64,000 nucleotides of DNA from Mangifera indica (lineage: Eukaryota; Streptophyta; Magnoliopsida; Sapindales; Anacardiaceae). The first letter of the stretch is position 1, and every line of letters starts with the position of its first letter. Position numbers and translations under genes: made by a program. Shown here one piece after another: positions 1-11,800 of this stretch. Location: NCBI RefSeq assembly GCF_011075055.1, contig NW_025401108.1, forward strand, positions 62,001 to 126,000. The letters are read 5' to 3'. A model generated the notes under the pieces. That model did no database searches. It saw only the letters and a program-made list of their open reading frames with translations, and was not told the origin of the DNA.

Positions 1-1345
1 TTAACAAGTTCATTGATGAATAAACTAATTTGTGGTGGTGATTGTACAAATATGAGTAAAATTGTATTTATGTATATAATTTTCACAAGTACAATACAAT
101 CCAATAAGGAATCATAATCCTATAAAAATGGATTGATCGAATTACAATCAGTCACAATCAAAATACAGAAATAAGTAGATGCAATGAATCAAAACAAAAC
201 CAAATTGTATATTCACTTAACTCTTCCCAACAATTTTAGTGGGAGAGCACGAAGCTGCAATTAGAGACACAAATAATAGAGGTGCTTATATGATAAACCC
301 TTGATAAAAATATCTGCAAGTTATTAAGAGACCAAAGGAACATGTTGCAGGCAAAGAACTCCACAAGCTACTAACTCAATTATGAAGCGCACATTGATGT
401 TGATATGTTAAGTGCAAACATGAAAAACAAGATTGGTGGTCATATAGAAAACAGACTTATTATCACAGAGCAAATATCAAAAAAGAGCAAAGAAAAATGT
501 TGACTTCACACAAAAGATAATGGAACCATCAAACATCAATAATAACATGAACAAAGACTTGATACTTTAACTTAATACTAGATTAGGATACAACAACTTG
601 TTTCTTTACAATCTAACAAACAAGGTTACAATCAAGAAAAACATAATTTTTAGTAATAGATCACCGAGTAGAAACATCGACAACTCAATCAACATAAAAA
701 TAAACCAAGAGATGAAGACTGAAGTCATGATGAAGTTGAAACCATTAAACATGGTGCCCCTAATGTACAAAAAATTGTGTTTCACTACACAAGTCTCTTT
801 GAGTATAGCAGATAATCACTGAACAATGTAATTCACAACAAAAATATGTAATATCAAGCCTAATAAGAGTAAGATACTGAAGGCCACAAATCATATTAAG
901 AACTTGTGTAACTTTTTCAAAAATTAACCTGAATTTACCATATGGGAGAACAATCCAAAAAAGCAAAATTTTCTAGACTGCTAAGACAACAGTATCAAAA
1001 TCATGGAGAAAGATTATCTAGTATTTTGATAAACAATGGAGAGAGTCATGGTAACTTAGAGATGGTATATGTTTATTTTATTACATTGTCACTTTCTATT
1101 TTTAAGAAATTAACACACACTCTTAATAAGAGGATAAGTCAATTAAGAGATAGAAAAGATATCTCAAAGAGGTTATTGGTGTAATGATTCTCGGACTGAT
1201 CAATAACTCAAATAGTTGGTCTAACTAAAATAAAGTTTTCTCATTATGAAAAAAAAAAAGAAAGAAAGAAATGGTTGGTGATTTTCAAACGACAACCCGT
1301 TTTTATAATCCACGATTGTTACAAAACCAAATCAATTGACCAATT
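1..1345. other. AT-rich intergenic DNA, no gene seen
   Basis: No reading frame here exceeds about 80 codons, and none shows a recognisable motif or splice-joined continuation. Nothing with clear terminal repeats was found. The stretch abuts the ABCC exon relic that starts at about 1346. Confidence 0.5.
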
Positions 1346-1875
1346 GGGTAAAGCTTCCCACTCGTCCAAAATTACCAGAAACTTCCATCTCTTTGGCCAA
1401 AATGCTAGAGCTTAAGATTCACCCAACGGGGATGATGACTTAGCTTGTGAAAATTAGGGGACTGGAAACCAACCCATGTTTTATATATTTTCTAAAAATC
1501 CAGAATTATATTCTATTATATTACATACATCTTTAGTTCTGTTCACAATAATTGATACATGCACATAGAACAGCCTTTGCAAAATACTTATACTATTCAA
1601 ATACATTAATAACCTATAAAAATGCTAGCTATGTGACAACAATATCAATTGCTTAACTCTCTTTATTTTCTAATTATACTATCATCACTGCTGGTTGTCA
1701 GGTTTTGGTAGGAGTTTTTTTCCTGCAACTGGACTTGTACTCAGCTGCCAGCTTTGAAAAGGGATGAATTTGTCTCCATAAGCTTTGATGGTTCATTATA
1801 TTCTAAAAACTTCCCTGGAAATCATAAACCAACAGAACAATCAGCCAGAAGGTGTTTCTTATCAGTTTCAGTTGA
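1346..1875 (-). pseudogene. Relic of ABCC transporter last exon and 3' flank
   Basis: This block of about 530 bp matches 8519-9047, the 3' flank, last coding exon and end of the last intron of the intact ABCC gene downstream, in the same orientation. Homology begins abruptly at about 1346 and fades after about 1875. On the minus strand the copy still reads the residues corresponding to [14 protein letters not shown], but with a D-to-N change. One extra C in the run after the TCA-TCC codons shifts the frame, so the exon cannot be translated through. No other ABCC exon is present upstream of it. It is a truncated pseudogene fragment, either the remnant of a tandem ABCC copy or a small segmental duplication. 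Confidence 0.85.
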
Positions 1876-2851
1876 CTTTCTTAGAGGCATACAACACAAC
1901 AACACTATTGATTATTGAAATGGAATGCCCAGTTCCTGTTACAATTTTGAGTTACGAAAAAATCCGATATCTCTCATTGACTCTTTCATACAATAGTTGA
2001 TTAATACAATAGGTTTAAAACCTTTATCATTGATGTAAAAACATACATTTAAATATGCAATAAAGGAGATTGTGAGATAAATAAAACAATTTTTTACACT
2101 ATCTTTGAATGCATTGTAGTCTTAGGGCATGACCCCAACACTAGTTTCTCAATGATGTATTAGATACAAATGCCAATATGAATGGTCTTGCAAACTTGAA
2201 ATGCATTTTTTTTTTTGGCTAGGGAGTTTAAAATGGAAGACTCTGGAGTTGTAAATCAGATTTTCAAGATTGTGGTATTTGAAGATAGAAGTAATGGGAA
2301 AGCCTAGACAACTCAAGTTGTTTTGAAAGAATTTTGCAATGTTTCATATGCAGGATTTTAAACCCATTAGAATCTTATTAGACACAAATTCTCTTTTAAA
2401 CATGCACTTACCATAAAAGTAGAGATCATTAAAATATAGTAAAGTGAATTTTTTGTTACTTGGAGGGCATTTCTAAGATTGTCAATGACATATAATTGTA
2501 TGCTTAGGATAAATTATATTTTTGAAAATATTATGGGTAGTTAAAGTGATTTTTATGGGGGTTTTGGTAATTAAAAAAAGTTCAGAGGTGTTTTAAAATT
2601 TTTAAAATTCCATTTTGCCCCTTGGTAGTTTTAAAAATGGCAATTATACCCCTATAGAATTGAACAAAATGTAACAAAATAGTGGTTTAAATATTATATT
2701 ACAAACTATTTGAACTATAAATAAAATTTTAAAATATACGAGAGTAAATATAATAATTTTTTTAACAAGATAGAAAACATATATATTTTCCCCTAATAAG
2801 TTTTAGAAAATAAAATTTATACCCTCACAATTAAGTTAGACATAAATATTA
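1876..2851. other. AT-rich intergenic DNA, no gene seen
   Basis: Short random frames only. The stretch contains T- and A-rich runs and ends in the left 9-bp target duplication (2843-2851) of the hairpin MITE. Confidence 0.45.
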
Positions 2852-4165
2852 GGCCAAAGGACTATTTCCCACCTAAGGTATGTTGCATTCCCAAGTTTCC
2901 CCGTTTTAACTTTGATAATCTCAAATACCCACCCATAAAAAGTTAAAATTAATGAGATCTTAACTCCTTAAAATTTTATCTCTTTTTGCCCCCCTAAACT
3001 TTAAAAACTAAAAGTTTTCCCCAGCCTAAATTTTAAAAAATGACAATTTTTCCTTAGGGTTTCATTTCGAGATCTCTGACATCATCTCCGGCTCCATTGT
3101 CGGCGAACTCTCCCTCTGACGGTTTCTCTTCTCCCATTTGGACATTCGATTGGTATCGGAGGAGCCGTGGAAGGTGAAGAGCTTCATCGGGGAAGACGAA
3201 GTTCTTCGTCCTCCTAGACGAAGATGAAGCTATTGTCTTCGTCTAGGAAGACGATTGTCTTCCCAAAAGAAGACCTCTGGGAAGATGACTGTCTTCCCAA
3301 ACGAAGACTACAACTTCGTCTCCTTGACGAAGCTCTTCTAATGCCGATCCGACATCCAAATGGAAGGAGAGAGACCGCCAGAGGGAGATAAAACTTTGGG
3401 AGGGAGAGATCGCCGACAATGGAGCCGGAGATGATGCTGAAGATCTTGAAATGAAACCCTATGGGAAAACTGTCATTTTTTAAAACTTAGGTTAGGGGAA
3501 AGTTTAGGAGGGCAAAAAGAGATTATATTTTAGTTTATTTTTAATATTATAGAAAAAAAAATGATTTTACCCTTAGGGGGCGTTCGGTTCAAGTTATTGA
3601 ATATTACCTTGGTATTCTATCTTTTATTCCCTTGTTTGATTTATCAGTAATAAAAGAGTACAGTAATATTCTATTACCAATACTGACGTGATAGGTAATA
3701 TAGGTGGTAATCGGATTACTACCTTCATCTTAGGTATTTAAAGTTTACCAAAGTAATCTTAATTTTATTATAATTATATTCTTATTTATTAATTTTTTGA
3801 GATAAAAATAAATTTATTTTTAATTAATATGATAAATAATATAAAAATATTTAAAAATAATTATATTCAAGGGCATTTAAGTAAAATAATTTACTAATAA
3901 TATTTTATTACCTTTAACTAAACACAATAATTATTTAAACCTACCAAATTTTATCAAATATAGTAATCATTTATACTCAGTAATCTTCTAAATAATCTAT
4001 CTTCAAGGTAATCTTTCTATTTTGGTAATAAAACATTACCCAAACCAAACGCCCCTTACTACTATTAATTTTAACTAATCATGAGTGAATATTTGAGGTT
4101 ATCAAAATTAAAGAGGGAAAACTTGTGAATGCAGCATACCTTAGGTGGGAAATAGTCCTTTGGCC
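2852..4165. mobile_element. Hairpin Mutator-type MITE, copy 1 (with nested MITE)
   Basis: The left end reads GGCCAAAGGACTATTTCCCA and the right end is its inverted complement. The flanks carry a 9-bp target duplication, TAAATATTA at 2843-2851 and TAAATATTG at 4166-4174 (8/9), the length expected for Mutator-like elements. The inverted repeat is not only terminal. Sequence at about 3060-3165 is mirrored at about 3335-3460, so the whole element can fold back on itself, with a loop (about 3170-3335) rich in GTCTTC/GAAGAC. There is no coding capacity. The right arm is lengthened by a Tourist-like MITE at 3576-4055. Superfamily is inferred from TSD length and arm structure. Confidence 0.88.
3576..4055. 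mobile_element. Tourist/PIF-Harbinger-like MITE, nested
   Basis: The left end GGGGGCGTTCGGTT and the right end AACCAAACGCCCC are inverted complements. They are flanked by TTA at 3573-3575 and 4056-4058, the 3-bp target duplication typical of PIF/Harbinger elements. The interior is AT-rich and non-coding. Related copies occur at 34361-34806, 37188-37665, 47673-49002 and 49003-49503. It inserted into the right arm of the hairpin MULE and is therefore younger than it. Confidence 0.8.
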
Positions 4166-4900
4166 TAAATATTGTTGTAATATTCTAAGCTTCAAGAAAG
4201 AATAATAGTTAACCTTTATTATAATATTTAAACAAAAAGAGATATTAGTGAAAACTAACGGTTAATTTTGACAAACCAGTGAAAAATGACTTTTTCAAAT
4301 TTAAATTGTGGTCATATAAGTTTTCATCACAACTTGGGGCAAATAATTATTTGGCCTAAAAATTTGACACTTAATTTTCGTAAATCTTTCCAATCAACCT
4401 AACTTACTAACACTTTAATATAAAATAGGCCAAATCACTAGTTCCCACCCACAGCTTGATTAATAGCAATTCTCATCTGTTAAGTTTGAAAAAATTATAT
4501 TCTCATCCGACTATCAAAGTCATCTTCTAGTTTTAATAATTTAAGGGTATTTATATAATTTTATTCAAATATTATATATTAGTATAATTGATTAAATCCT
4601 AAAAAATATTCCTTTATTCCAGCGTTTCCGGATTCTGATGATCTTGGCTCTTTTGACCCTTTGATCTGTTGACCACAACCCATCAACAACTTTGGTTAAT
4701 CATTGTCACCAAATCGGATGGATAGCCAAACATATTTGTGCACGTGATATACTATTATATAATATAATAGTATTATTTTACTTATAATTTAAAATTATAT
4801 AATTAGATATCATTATTTATATAAAATTTGTACTAATTATTTGTGAATAAAATTTTATTATAACATAAAGTTTTTTACCCATTGTTTTATTTAATAAGAG
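4166..4900. other. Intergenic DNA with degenerate MULE-end fragments
   Basis: Around 4334-4356 there is a right-end-like piece ending TTATTTGGCC. At 4428 a left-end-like piece begins GGCCAAATCACTAGTTCCCA. Neither has a partner end, so both are probably eroded members of the hairpin family. No gene was seen. The 3' part is presumably promoter sequence for the phosphatase gene. Confidence 0.45.
4741..4746. promoter_or_regulatory. G-box (CACGTG) upstream of the phosphatase gene
   Basis: A palindromic CACGTG, the core bound by plant bZIP/bHLH factors, lies about 350 bp before the ATG. Function is inferred from the motif only. Confidence 0.3.
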
Positions 4901-5002
4901 CTTATTCTAGATTGATGAAGCCAAACTAGGTTTTTTACCTGTTTCACGTAATATTCCTTCGGCATAACAGTGATTCTTCAGGATTGTGCCCACTTTTCTG
5001 AG

Positions 5003-5010
5003 TATAAATA
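5003..5010 (+). promoter_or_regulatory. TATA box of the phosphatase gene
   Basis: TATAAATA lies 80 bp before the ATG at 5090. This would place transcription start near 5035 and leave a short 5' leader. Confidence 0.55.
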
Positions 5011-5089
5011 GTCTTCTCAGTTTCCCCTGTAACCTATAAAAAAATTGTTCGTCTAGAATTCTCTTCTTTTCTCTCCAATTTGGAGTAAA

Positions 5090-6224
5090 ATGTCCATGGC
5101 CGGCATTGTTGTAATCTTCGATTTTGACAATACCATTATTGACGTCGACAGCGATAATTGGGTTGTTGATCACTTGGGAGCTACAGACTTGTTCAATCAG
5201 CTCCTCCCCACCATGCCCTGGAACTCTCTCATGGTCAGTGTAACACTTTCACTTTCTGATAAATTTTGTTAGTTTTCTTGAAATTCTCCGCACGAAGTTT
5301 ATACTTCTTGTTTGAATATTTCCAGGACAGGATGATGGATGAGCTTCATGCTCAAGGCAAGACCATTGAAGACATTGTTGAGGCTCTGAAACAGGTTCCT
5401 ATTCATCCCAGGATTGTCCATGCCATTAATGCAGCCCATGATTTAGGGTAATGAAGGATCGTTAATTTTCCAATTCTTGAAGATAAATTTTGCATCTTTC
5501 AGAGGAAAAATAAAAAAAACTGACATTCATTTGTTATAATGGGATTTTTTTTTCAGATGTGATTTGAGGATTGTTAGTGATGCTAATGTGTTCTTCATTG
5601 AGACAATCTTGGAACATCTTGGGATCAGGGATTGTTTCTCTGAGATTAACACTAATCCCAGCTTTGTTGATGAAGAAGGGAGGCTCAGAATCTCCCCTTA
5701 TCTTGACTTCGCCATTGCTGCTCATGGCTGCCATCTCTGCCCTCCAAATATGTGCAAGGCATTTGATTATTCAATCAATTTTGATAATTTGTTGTCAGCT
5801 TATTGTCTTTTACGTATTAATTAAAAAGGAAATTTGACTTTGTCAACAGGGTTTGATTATTGAAAGGATCCAGGCTTCTTTATCCAAGGATGGAAGCAAT
5901 AAGAAGATAATCTACCTGGGTGATGGCAGTGGTGATTACTGTCCAAGCTTGAAGCTTGTGGAGGGAGATCATGTGATGCCGAGGAAGAATTTCCCCGTTT
6001 GGGATCTGATTTGCCGGAATCCAATGGTCGTAAAGGCGGAGATTCATAGCTGGAGTGATGGTGAAGGTCTTGAGAAGATTCTTCTAAGACTGGTCAACTC
6101 AATTTCAGCAGAAGATAGCAATAGCAATTCTGCTCAATTGATTTCTGAAGACTGCAAGTTACAAATAATGTCACCTGCTGCTGCAAATGAGGCTCTGCCA
6201 CAAGCTCTCCCGGTTCCCCAATAA
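5090..6224 (+). CDS. HAD-family phosphatase, PHOSPHO1-like / plant inorganic pyrophosphatase family
   Basis: Four exons join in frame: 5090-5233, 5326-5447, 5557-5758 and 5850-6224, giving 280 aa, the usual size for plant PHOSPHO1-like proteins. The HAD nucleophile motif DFDNTI is at residues 11-16, with D11 and D13 the expected catalytic aspartates. The Mg-binding motif GDGSGD is at about residues 180-185, followed by YCPSLKL. The family signature CPPNMCKG spans the exon 3-4 junction, and MPRKNFPVWDL follows. Members of this family hydrolyse small phosphomonoesters such as phosphocholine and phosphoethanolamine, or pyrophosphate; the substrate here cannot be read from sequence. No signal peptide or membrane segment is seen, so it is probably cytosolic. 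Introns 1 and 2 have GT donors, but intron 3 has GC (AAG|GCATTT) with a normal CAG acceptor. Homologues usually start at the second Met, codon 3. A hairpin MITE sits 137 bp after the stop. Confidence 0.9.
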
Positions 6225-6360
6225 TTAATACAGGATAATTTTCATTTTAGGCGGATGCAAATATGATAGCAGAGTGGCACAAAAAAGTGTAACATTGCCC
6301 AAGTTACATGAGTCTTGTGACTTCTTGTTGTCAATTACGTCAGCCCATACAAATGGTGAA
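6225..6360. other. 3' flank of the phosphatase gene
   Basis: Probable 3' UTR and terminator region. It ends in the left 9-bp target duplication AATGGTGAA of the following MITE. No canonical AATAAA was picked out with certainty. Confidence 0.35.
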
Positions 6361-7120
6361 GGGAAAAGGATAATTTCCCACCCAAGTTTTGTTAAAATGA
6401 TGTATATATATTTATAACAGATCAAAAACTCAAATATCCATTCAAGTTTTAATTTATTAGAATACACCCATAAATTTTCCCTTAGTGTTAAGAAGTAAAT
6501 TTGTCATTTTATCTGTAATATTAAAATAATTAAAATTATATCTCATTTTATCCCTTTTAGTTTGGAAAACTAAATTTTTTCCTAAATTAATTTTGAAAAA
6601 TCTACTTTTTCCCCTAAAATTCAATGACTTTCTTCTGTAAACAGTTGACCAACAGTGGAGGAACATAATGGAGTCATCTAGAAGACGATCTTTGGACAAC
6701 GACTGTCGTCAAAGAATGATGATTGTTGTCCAAGGATGACGACTGTCACCTAGATCTGGACAATACTTCTTGTCTAGAATGGACAATAAACATCATCCAG
6801 TAAAGGGACGATGAGCATCATCCAACAACCAACCATATTAGTCGCTAGTGGCAAGAGGGAGGAGTAAAGAAAAGATTAGGGATTTGGAGGGGGGGAAGTC
6901 ACTTTTCAAAGTTTATGTATGAGAGTTAAATGTTAATTTTTAAAACCTGAGAAAGAAAATAAGATAAAATTATATATATTTTTTAATATTATTGTTAAAT
7001 AAAAGTTTTACTCTTATATTTAATAGTAGTTTAGAAATTGGTGAGTGTTTAAGTTTTTTATCTGTTACGGATGTATTTTTAAAATTGAACTAAAACTTGA
7101 GTGGGAAATTGTCCTTGCCC
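6361..7120. mobile_element. Hairpin Mutator-type MITE, copy 2
   Basis: The left arm starts GGGAAAAGGATAATTTCCCA. The right arm ends in the inverted form, TGGGAAATTGTCCTTGCCC. The 9-bp target duplication is AATGGTGAA at 6352-6360 and AATGGTAAA at 7121-7129 (8/9). The arms fold back over more than 200 bp, and the loop near 6660-6850 contains repeated GACGACTGTC-type units. It is non-coding. Its ends lack the GGCC start of the other copies but keep the TTTCCCACCCAAG core. Confidence 0.85.
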
Positions 7121-7129
7121 AATGGTAAA

Positions 7130-8518
7130 TAAAGCTAAACCCCAATTATGTTTGGACATACAAATTAAAAACATTTATCTTTGGATTCATTTGATTATAT
7201 TAGCACAAATATAAGGTTATTTAAAAGATTATTAAGTATAAATTATATAAATAATTATTACATTTGGTCGGTATTAATAAAAATATATTAAATATTATTT
7301 TACTTAAATACTTTGAAAAAATTATTATTAGTATAAATTAGTATTAGTTTGATTAAACTAACATGTGTTAACATTTGTTTTGTTTATAATTTATAATATT
7401 TTTATTCTAATAATTTTAGGTTTTTTGATATTATTAAATTATAAAATTAATTAATTAAATTATTTTTATAAATTGCTTCCTCTTTGTCAATATATATTTA
7501 TTTTTTCAAAATATTAATGGTAATTGTCATTTTAATTAAAAATGAGATTATTTTTAAAAAAATTAATAAATAAAAATAACATGTAAGCATGTAACAAAAT
7601 CATGATTATTTTTCAAATCAAATGCCCATCAATTTGATAAGAATTCTAAGTTTTAAACATAAAAGTTTTTCTAATGAACCAAATTATCGAGTGGATAAAA
7701 TCTTTTTTTCTTTTTTGATATGGGATTGATTTCTTATCTTGAATTTGGTCACCAAACTTCATAATATACACACACTCAAATGTGAAAACCCACCAAATTC
7801 TTGAGCATTATTATGGCAGAAATGAAAATTTGGAAACAGTCTAAGGCTAAAAGCAATGTTATCAGTTTATTATCATCATCCACAAGTTCATGAACTGGAA
7901 AGATATTGGTGGACAAAAGGGCCATTAGAGTCAAGCACAATGTGTATCCTATACTGTTGAACATGTGGCTAAATTTAAGCCACTATTAAATTGCTGGTGT
8001 TTTTGTCACTTGGGTTAACATTATAGAGTAGCTTTCACCATTTTTGTTGCCTTCTTGAGGAGAAATGAAAGCCTCAGATTTACTTTGAAATGGGACTTGT
8101 CTTCCTTATGGTGAAACAGTGACAGGGAATTCGAATATTGGAATATTTAAGAAAATGACAATTATTACAGTATGATCCTGACTAAGCAACTTATTTTGTC
8201 TTAATGTTATATTGACAAAGACATATATAATTAACCAAGACAAAAACATTTACAAATCTCTCATTTGACTATAAAAAATTGTCCGAAACAGACTTTAGAC
8301 GGGTATTGAATTATTAGCTAGAGCTCCAGCTGATTCTGAGAAATCCTACTTTAAATTTAAAAAAAAAATAATAATACAGTATTAATGGAGAGATCAACAA
8401 GGACCCTTGTCAGCCGATTAACAGGAATTGATATCACATTTTGTATAGTCATAAAGCTTGTCCCACCATGACCATTGAAATAATTGCACTAGCGTCTTCT
8501 GTTTACTATTTAAATTTC
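7130..8518. other. AT-rich intergenic DNA, diverged Tourist-like sequence
   Basis: About 7179-7600 resembles the interior of the Tourist-like MITEs elsewhere in the window but lacks clear ends. No gene was seen up to the 3' flank of the ABCC gene. Confidence 0.4.
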
Positions 8519-8823
8519 CACTCGTCCGAAATCACCAGAAACTTCCAGCTGTTTGGCCAAAATGCTAAAGCTTAAGATTCATCCGACGGGGATGATGACT
8601 TAGCTTGTGAAAATTGAGGGACTGGAAATCAACCCATATTTTATATATCTTCTAAAAATCCAGAATCATATTCTATTACATTACATACATCTTTATTTCT
8701 GTTCACAATAACTGATACATGCACACTGAACAGCCTTTGCAAAATACTTGTACCATTCAAATACACAAATAACCTGTAAAAATGCTAGCTAAGTGACAAC
8801 AATACCGATTGCTTAACTCTCTT

Positions 8824-11800
8824 TTATATTCTAATTATACTATCATCACTGCTGGTTGTCAGGTTTTGGTAGGAGTTTCCTTTCCTGCAACTGGACCAGT
8901 ACTCAGCCACCAGCTTTGAAAAGGATGAATTTGTCTCCATAAGCTTTGATGGTTCATCATATTCTAACAATTTCCCTGGAAATCATAAACCAACATGTAC
9001 AATCAACAAGAGGGGTGTTTCTTGTCGGTTTCAGTTCTCTTTCATCTGATCCAATATTGTTAATGTTCCATGAATGTGATTCAAGTGAGAAATAGAGGCT
9101 TACCAAAAGAGAGGACCATGACCATGTCACTATCAATAACAGTTGGGACTCTGTGAGCTACTGTGATCATCGTGCAATTGACAAACTCCTGCCTAATAAT
9201 TCTCTGTAAAATGGCATCTGTTGCAGAATCTATTGAAGCAGTAGCTTCATCTAGAACTAGAATTCTGTTTCTCTTCAGGAGGACTCTTCCAAGGCAAAAC
9301 AGTTGGCGTTGCCCCACGCTCCAGTTTTCGCCTTCATCACTCACTGCATCCCAGCCATAATAATCACACATTCAGCTTGAGATACACACAGGAAATCAAT
9401 ACACAACTACAGTTGTTCTGAAATTAGCTTACCAGATGAATCTAGTTTGTTAGGCAGGCTGCTGATTGTTGCCTTGAGCTGACACTTCTCCAGAGCCTAC
9501 AAATCAAAAACATATCACAATGTGTGATTAATGGCTAATACATAAGAGACAAAGTCATTTTTTAAAATTATGAAATCAATAATATAAAGCTAGAGTCAGC
9601 TAGTACACCTTCCATATTTCTTCGTCCGAATAGAGGCCTAGAGGATCCAAGTTGGTTCTAACACTACCTCGAAAAAGACTTGGTTCTTGAGGGATGATGC
9701 TGAGCTTCATTCTTAAATCTTTAAGACCAATTGAACAGATGTCAAGCCCATCTATCAGAATTGTACCACTTGCAGGCTCGACCAAACGAAACAAAGCACC
9801 TATAAGTGTGGTTTTGCCGCTTCCAGTTCTTCCCACTACTCCTACCCTGGTGCCTTCACTAAATGTGCAGGTGATTCCCTTGAGTACCAATGGTGCATTA
9901 GGACGGTACCTAATCTGTAACCAAACAGCAGAAATAACAGTTAAATTGTAAATGGATTCTTGCTTTAGTGATCAAAAGTGATATCCAGATGGTTCTCACT
10001 GGAAAATATTCGTGGTAACCATTACATTCATTAGGTAGCATACCTGCAGTTCCTGCAGTTCTATCCTGCCCTTAAAAGGCCATGAAGACGGTGGTCTCTT
10101 GTCTTCTACTATAGCTGGAGGCTCTGGTGGTAGGTGCATGAACTGTTTGATCCGTTCAACAGAAATAATGTAGTTTGCCAAGTAGCAGTACCATCGCGAC
10201 ATGAAAACTTGGGTGCCCGTTAGTGAAAGAGCATAAGAAAGAGAGAGTCCAACAAGCCCTGCAAAAGAAATTTGAGCCATACAAATCTTCCAAAAAATCT
10301 GGAAATTTATGATAGTGTTCACAACAATTTCAATGAGTAATTTTACCTGGAGCTACATAGCCTTTAGGAATTAATACAAGGAGGAAAGCAGCAGTGAAGA
10401 GAGTAAAATTTTGAATTGCTTCTATTCTGAGAACTAGCCACTCCATGACAGCATTGGAATGGAAAAAAAGTATGGCATCTGTATCAACAAGCTTCAAGTA
10501 GTTCTGGAAAAATCTATCCACCATATTAAAGGCTCTTATTGTGATCACTCCAAGTGATGTCTCAGCTGTATAATTCATAACAGGAGCTTTTGTTGTTCCA
10601 TTTATTCTGATTAGCTCCCTTGCAGTTGCTATGTAATACCCCTTCAGGAGAAAAAAAAAAAAAAGAATTGAAATGAAATAGCTCAGTATTTGCCTCCATT
10701 CTGTGGAAGAGAAATTGCAGAAATCAAGAAGTAGGACTTGAATCCACCTGAATATATTTCACTGCAACCATAGCAAGAATGGCCACAATGAGAACTTGCC
10801 ATGTTACAAAGGTCATAATTCCAATAATTGCTATCATTTCAACACCAGCAGCAGCCACAAAAATAATCGCAAACGGTATGTCAAAATCAAGGACACACAA
10901 ATCTGATGAAGCCTGCAAAATAGGAATGTTGAGATCTTCAAATGTTAATTTACAGTTAAATTACATTTTCGAAGAGTGTACTTGAGATTGTCTTACTCGG
11001 GTTAAAATCCGCCCAACAGGAGTAGAGTCGAAGAAAAGCATGGGAGCTTTAAATATCGAATTAGTGAAACCAGAGAAAAATGCTTTAGAAGCTTTTAGCC
11101 CCAGAAGTGCTGCAGATAATGATCTAAAATATACAAAAACAGCACTGGCTGTTGAAATGCCAGAGTAGACACCAATTAGAATGCCATTATTGATTTTAGG
11201 AAATTGAATGGCATATGCTAGCCAATAAGTTGAACCAGCCTGAAGAGCAACAAATCCAGCCTGAGCCAATAGGCCTAAACCTAAAAGAAGGGATCCTTTT
11301 GATACAAGGAGATAATCCAGGAATGGCTTCCATCCGACATCACCAGTCTCTTTTTCTTCTTCCTCTGTTAGTTGTACTCCTGGCAAACCCTTCACGGAAA
11401 TCTCCCTCTCACTGTTTTCTTTAACAATGTGAGTCCCATTGGGCTCCTCTGCTCTAACCATCTTGTCTTTATCTTCCTTTGCAGCTCCTTCTTGTCCTTC
11501 ATTATTCGCAGGATCTAATACTGTTATTGCATCTCTGTGCGCATTCACAAGTTGTTCAAATGCTGTACCAGCCAAAAAGAGCTCTTGATAGCTTCCTGAC
11601 TGAATAACTTGTCCACCTTCCAGAACCTATGATCAAACAGGATCATTTAATTTAAATTAATAAAATTACATCAAATGAGTCACAGGAATTAGAGTTTGAT
11701 TACCAGAATTTTATCAACTGAAGAGAGAAATTCCACTTGATGAGTCACTAGAATGACAGTTTTGCTTTCTAAAGCAGCCATGACACAATCCTGTAATCAC

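Noticed and set aside
598..1184. Two open frames of 74 and 80 codons
   Set aside because: AT-rich chance frames; no motif, no splice-joined extension and no codon pattern.
7179..7600. A sixth Tourist-like MITE
   Set aside because: Interior similarity only; no terminal repeats or 3-bp duplication, so it was noted only as diverged sequence.
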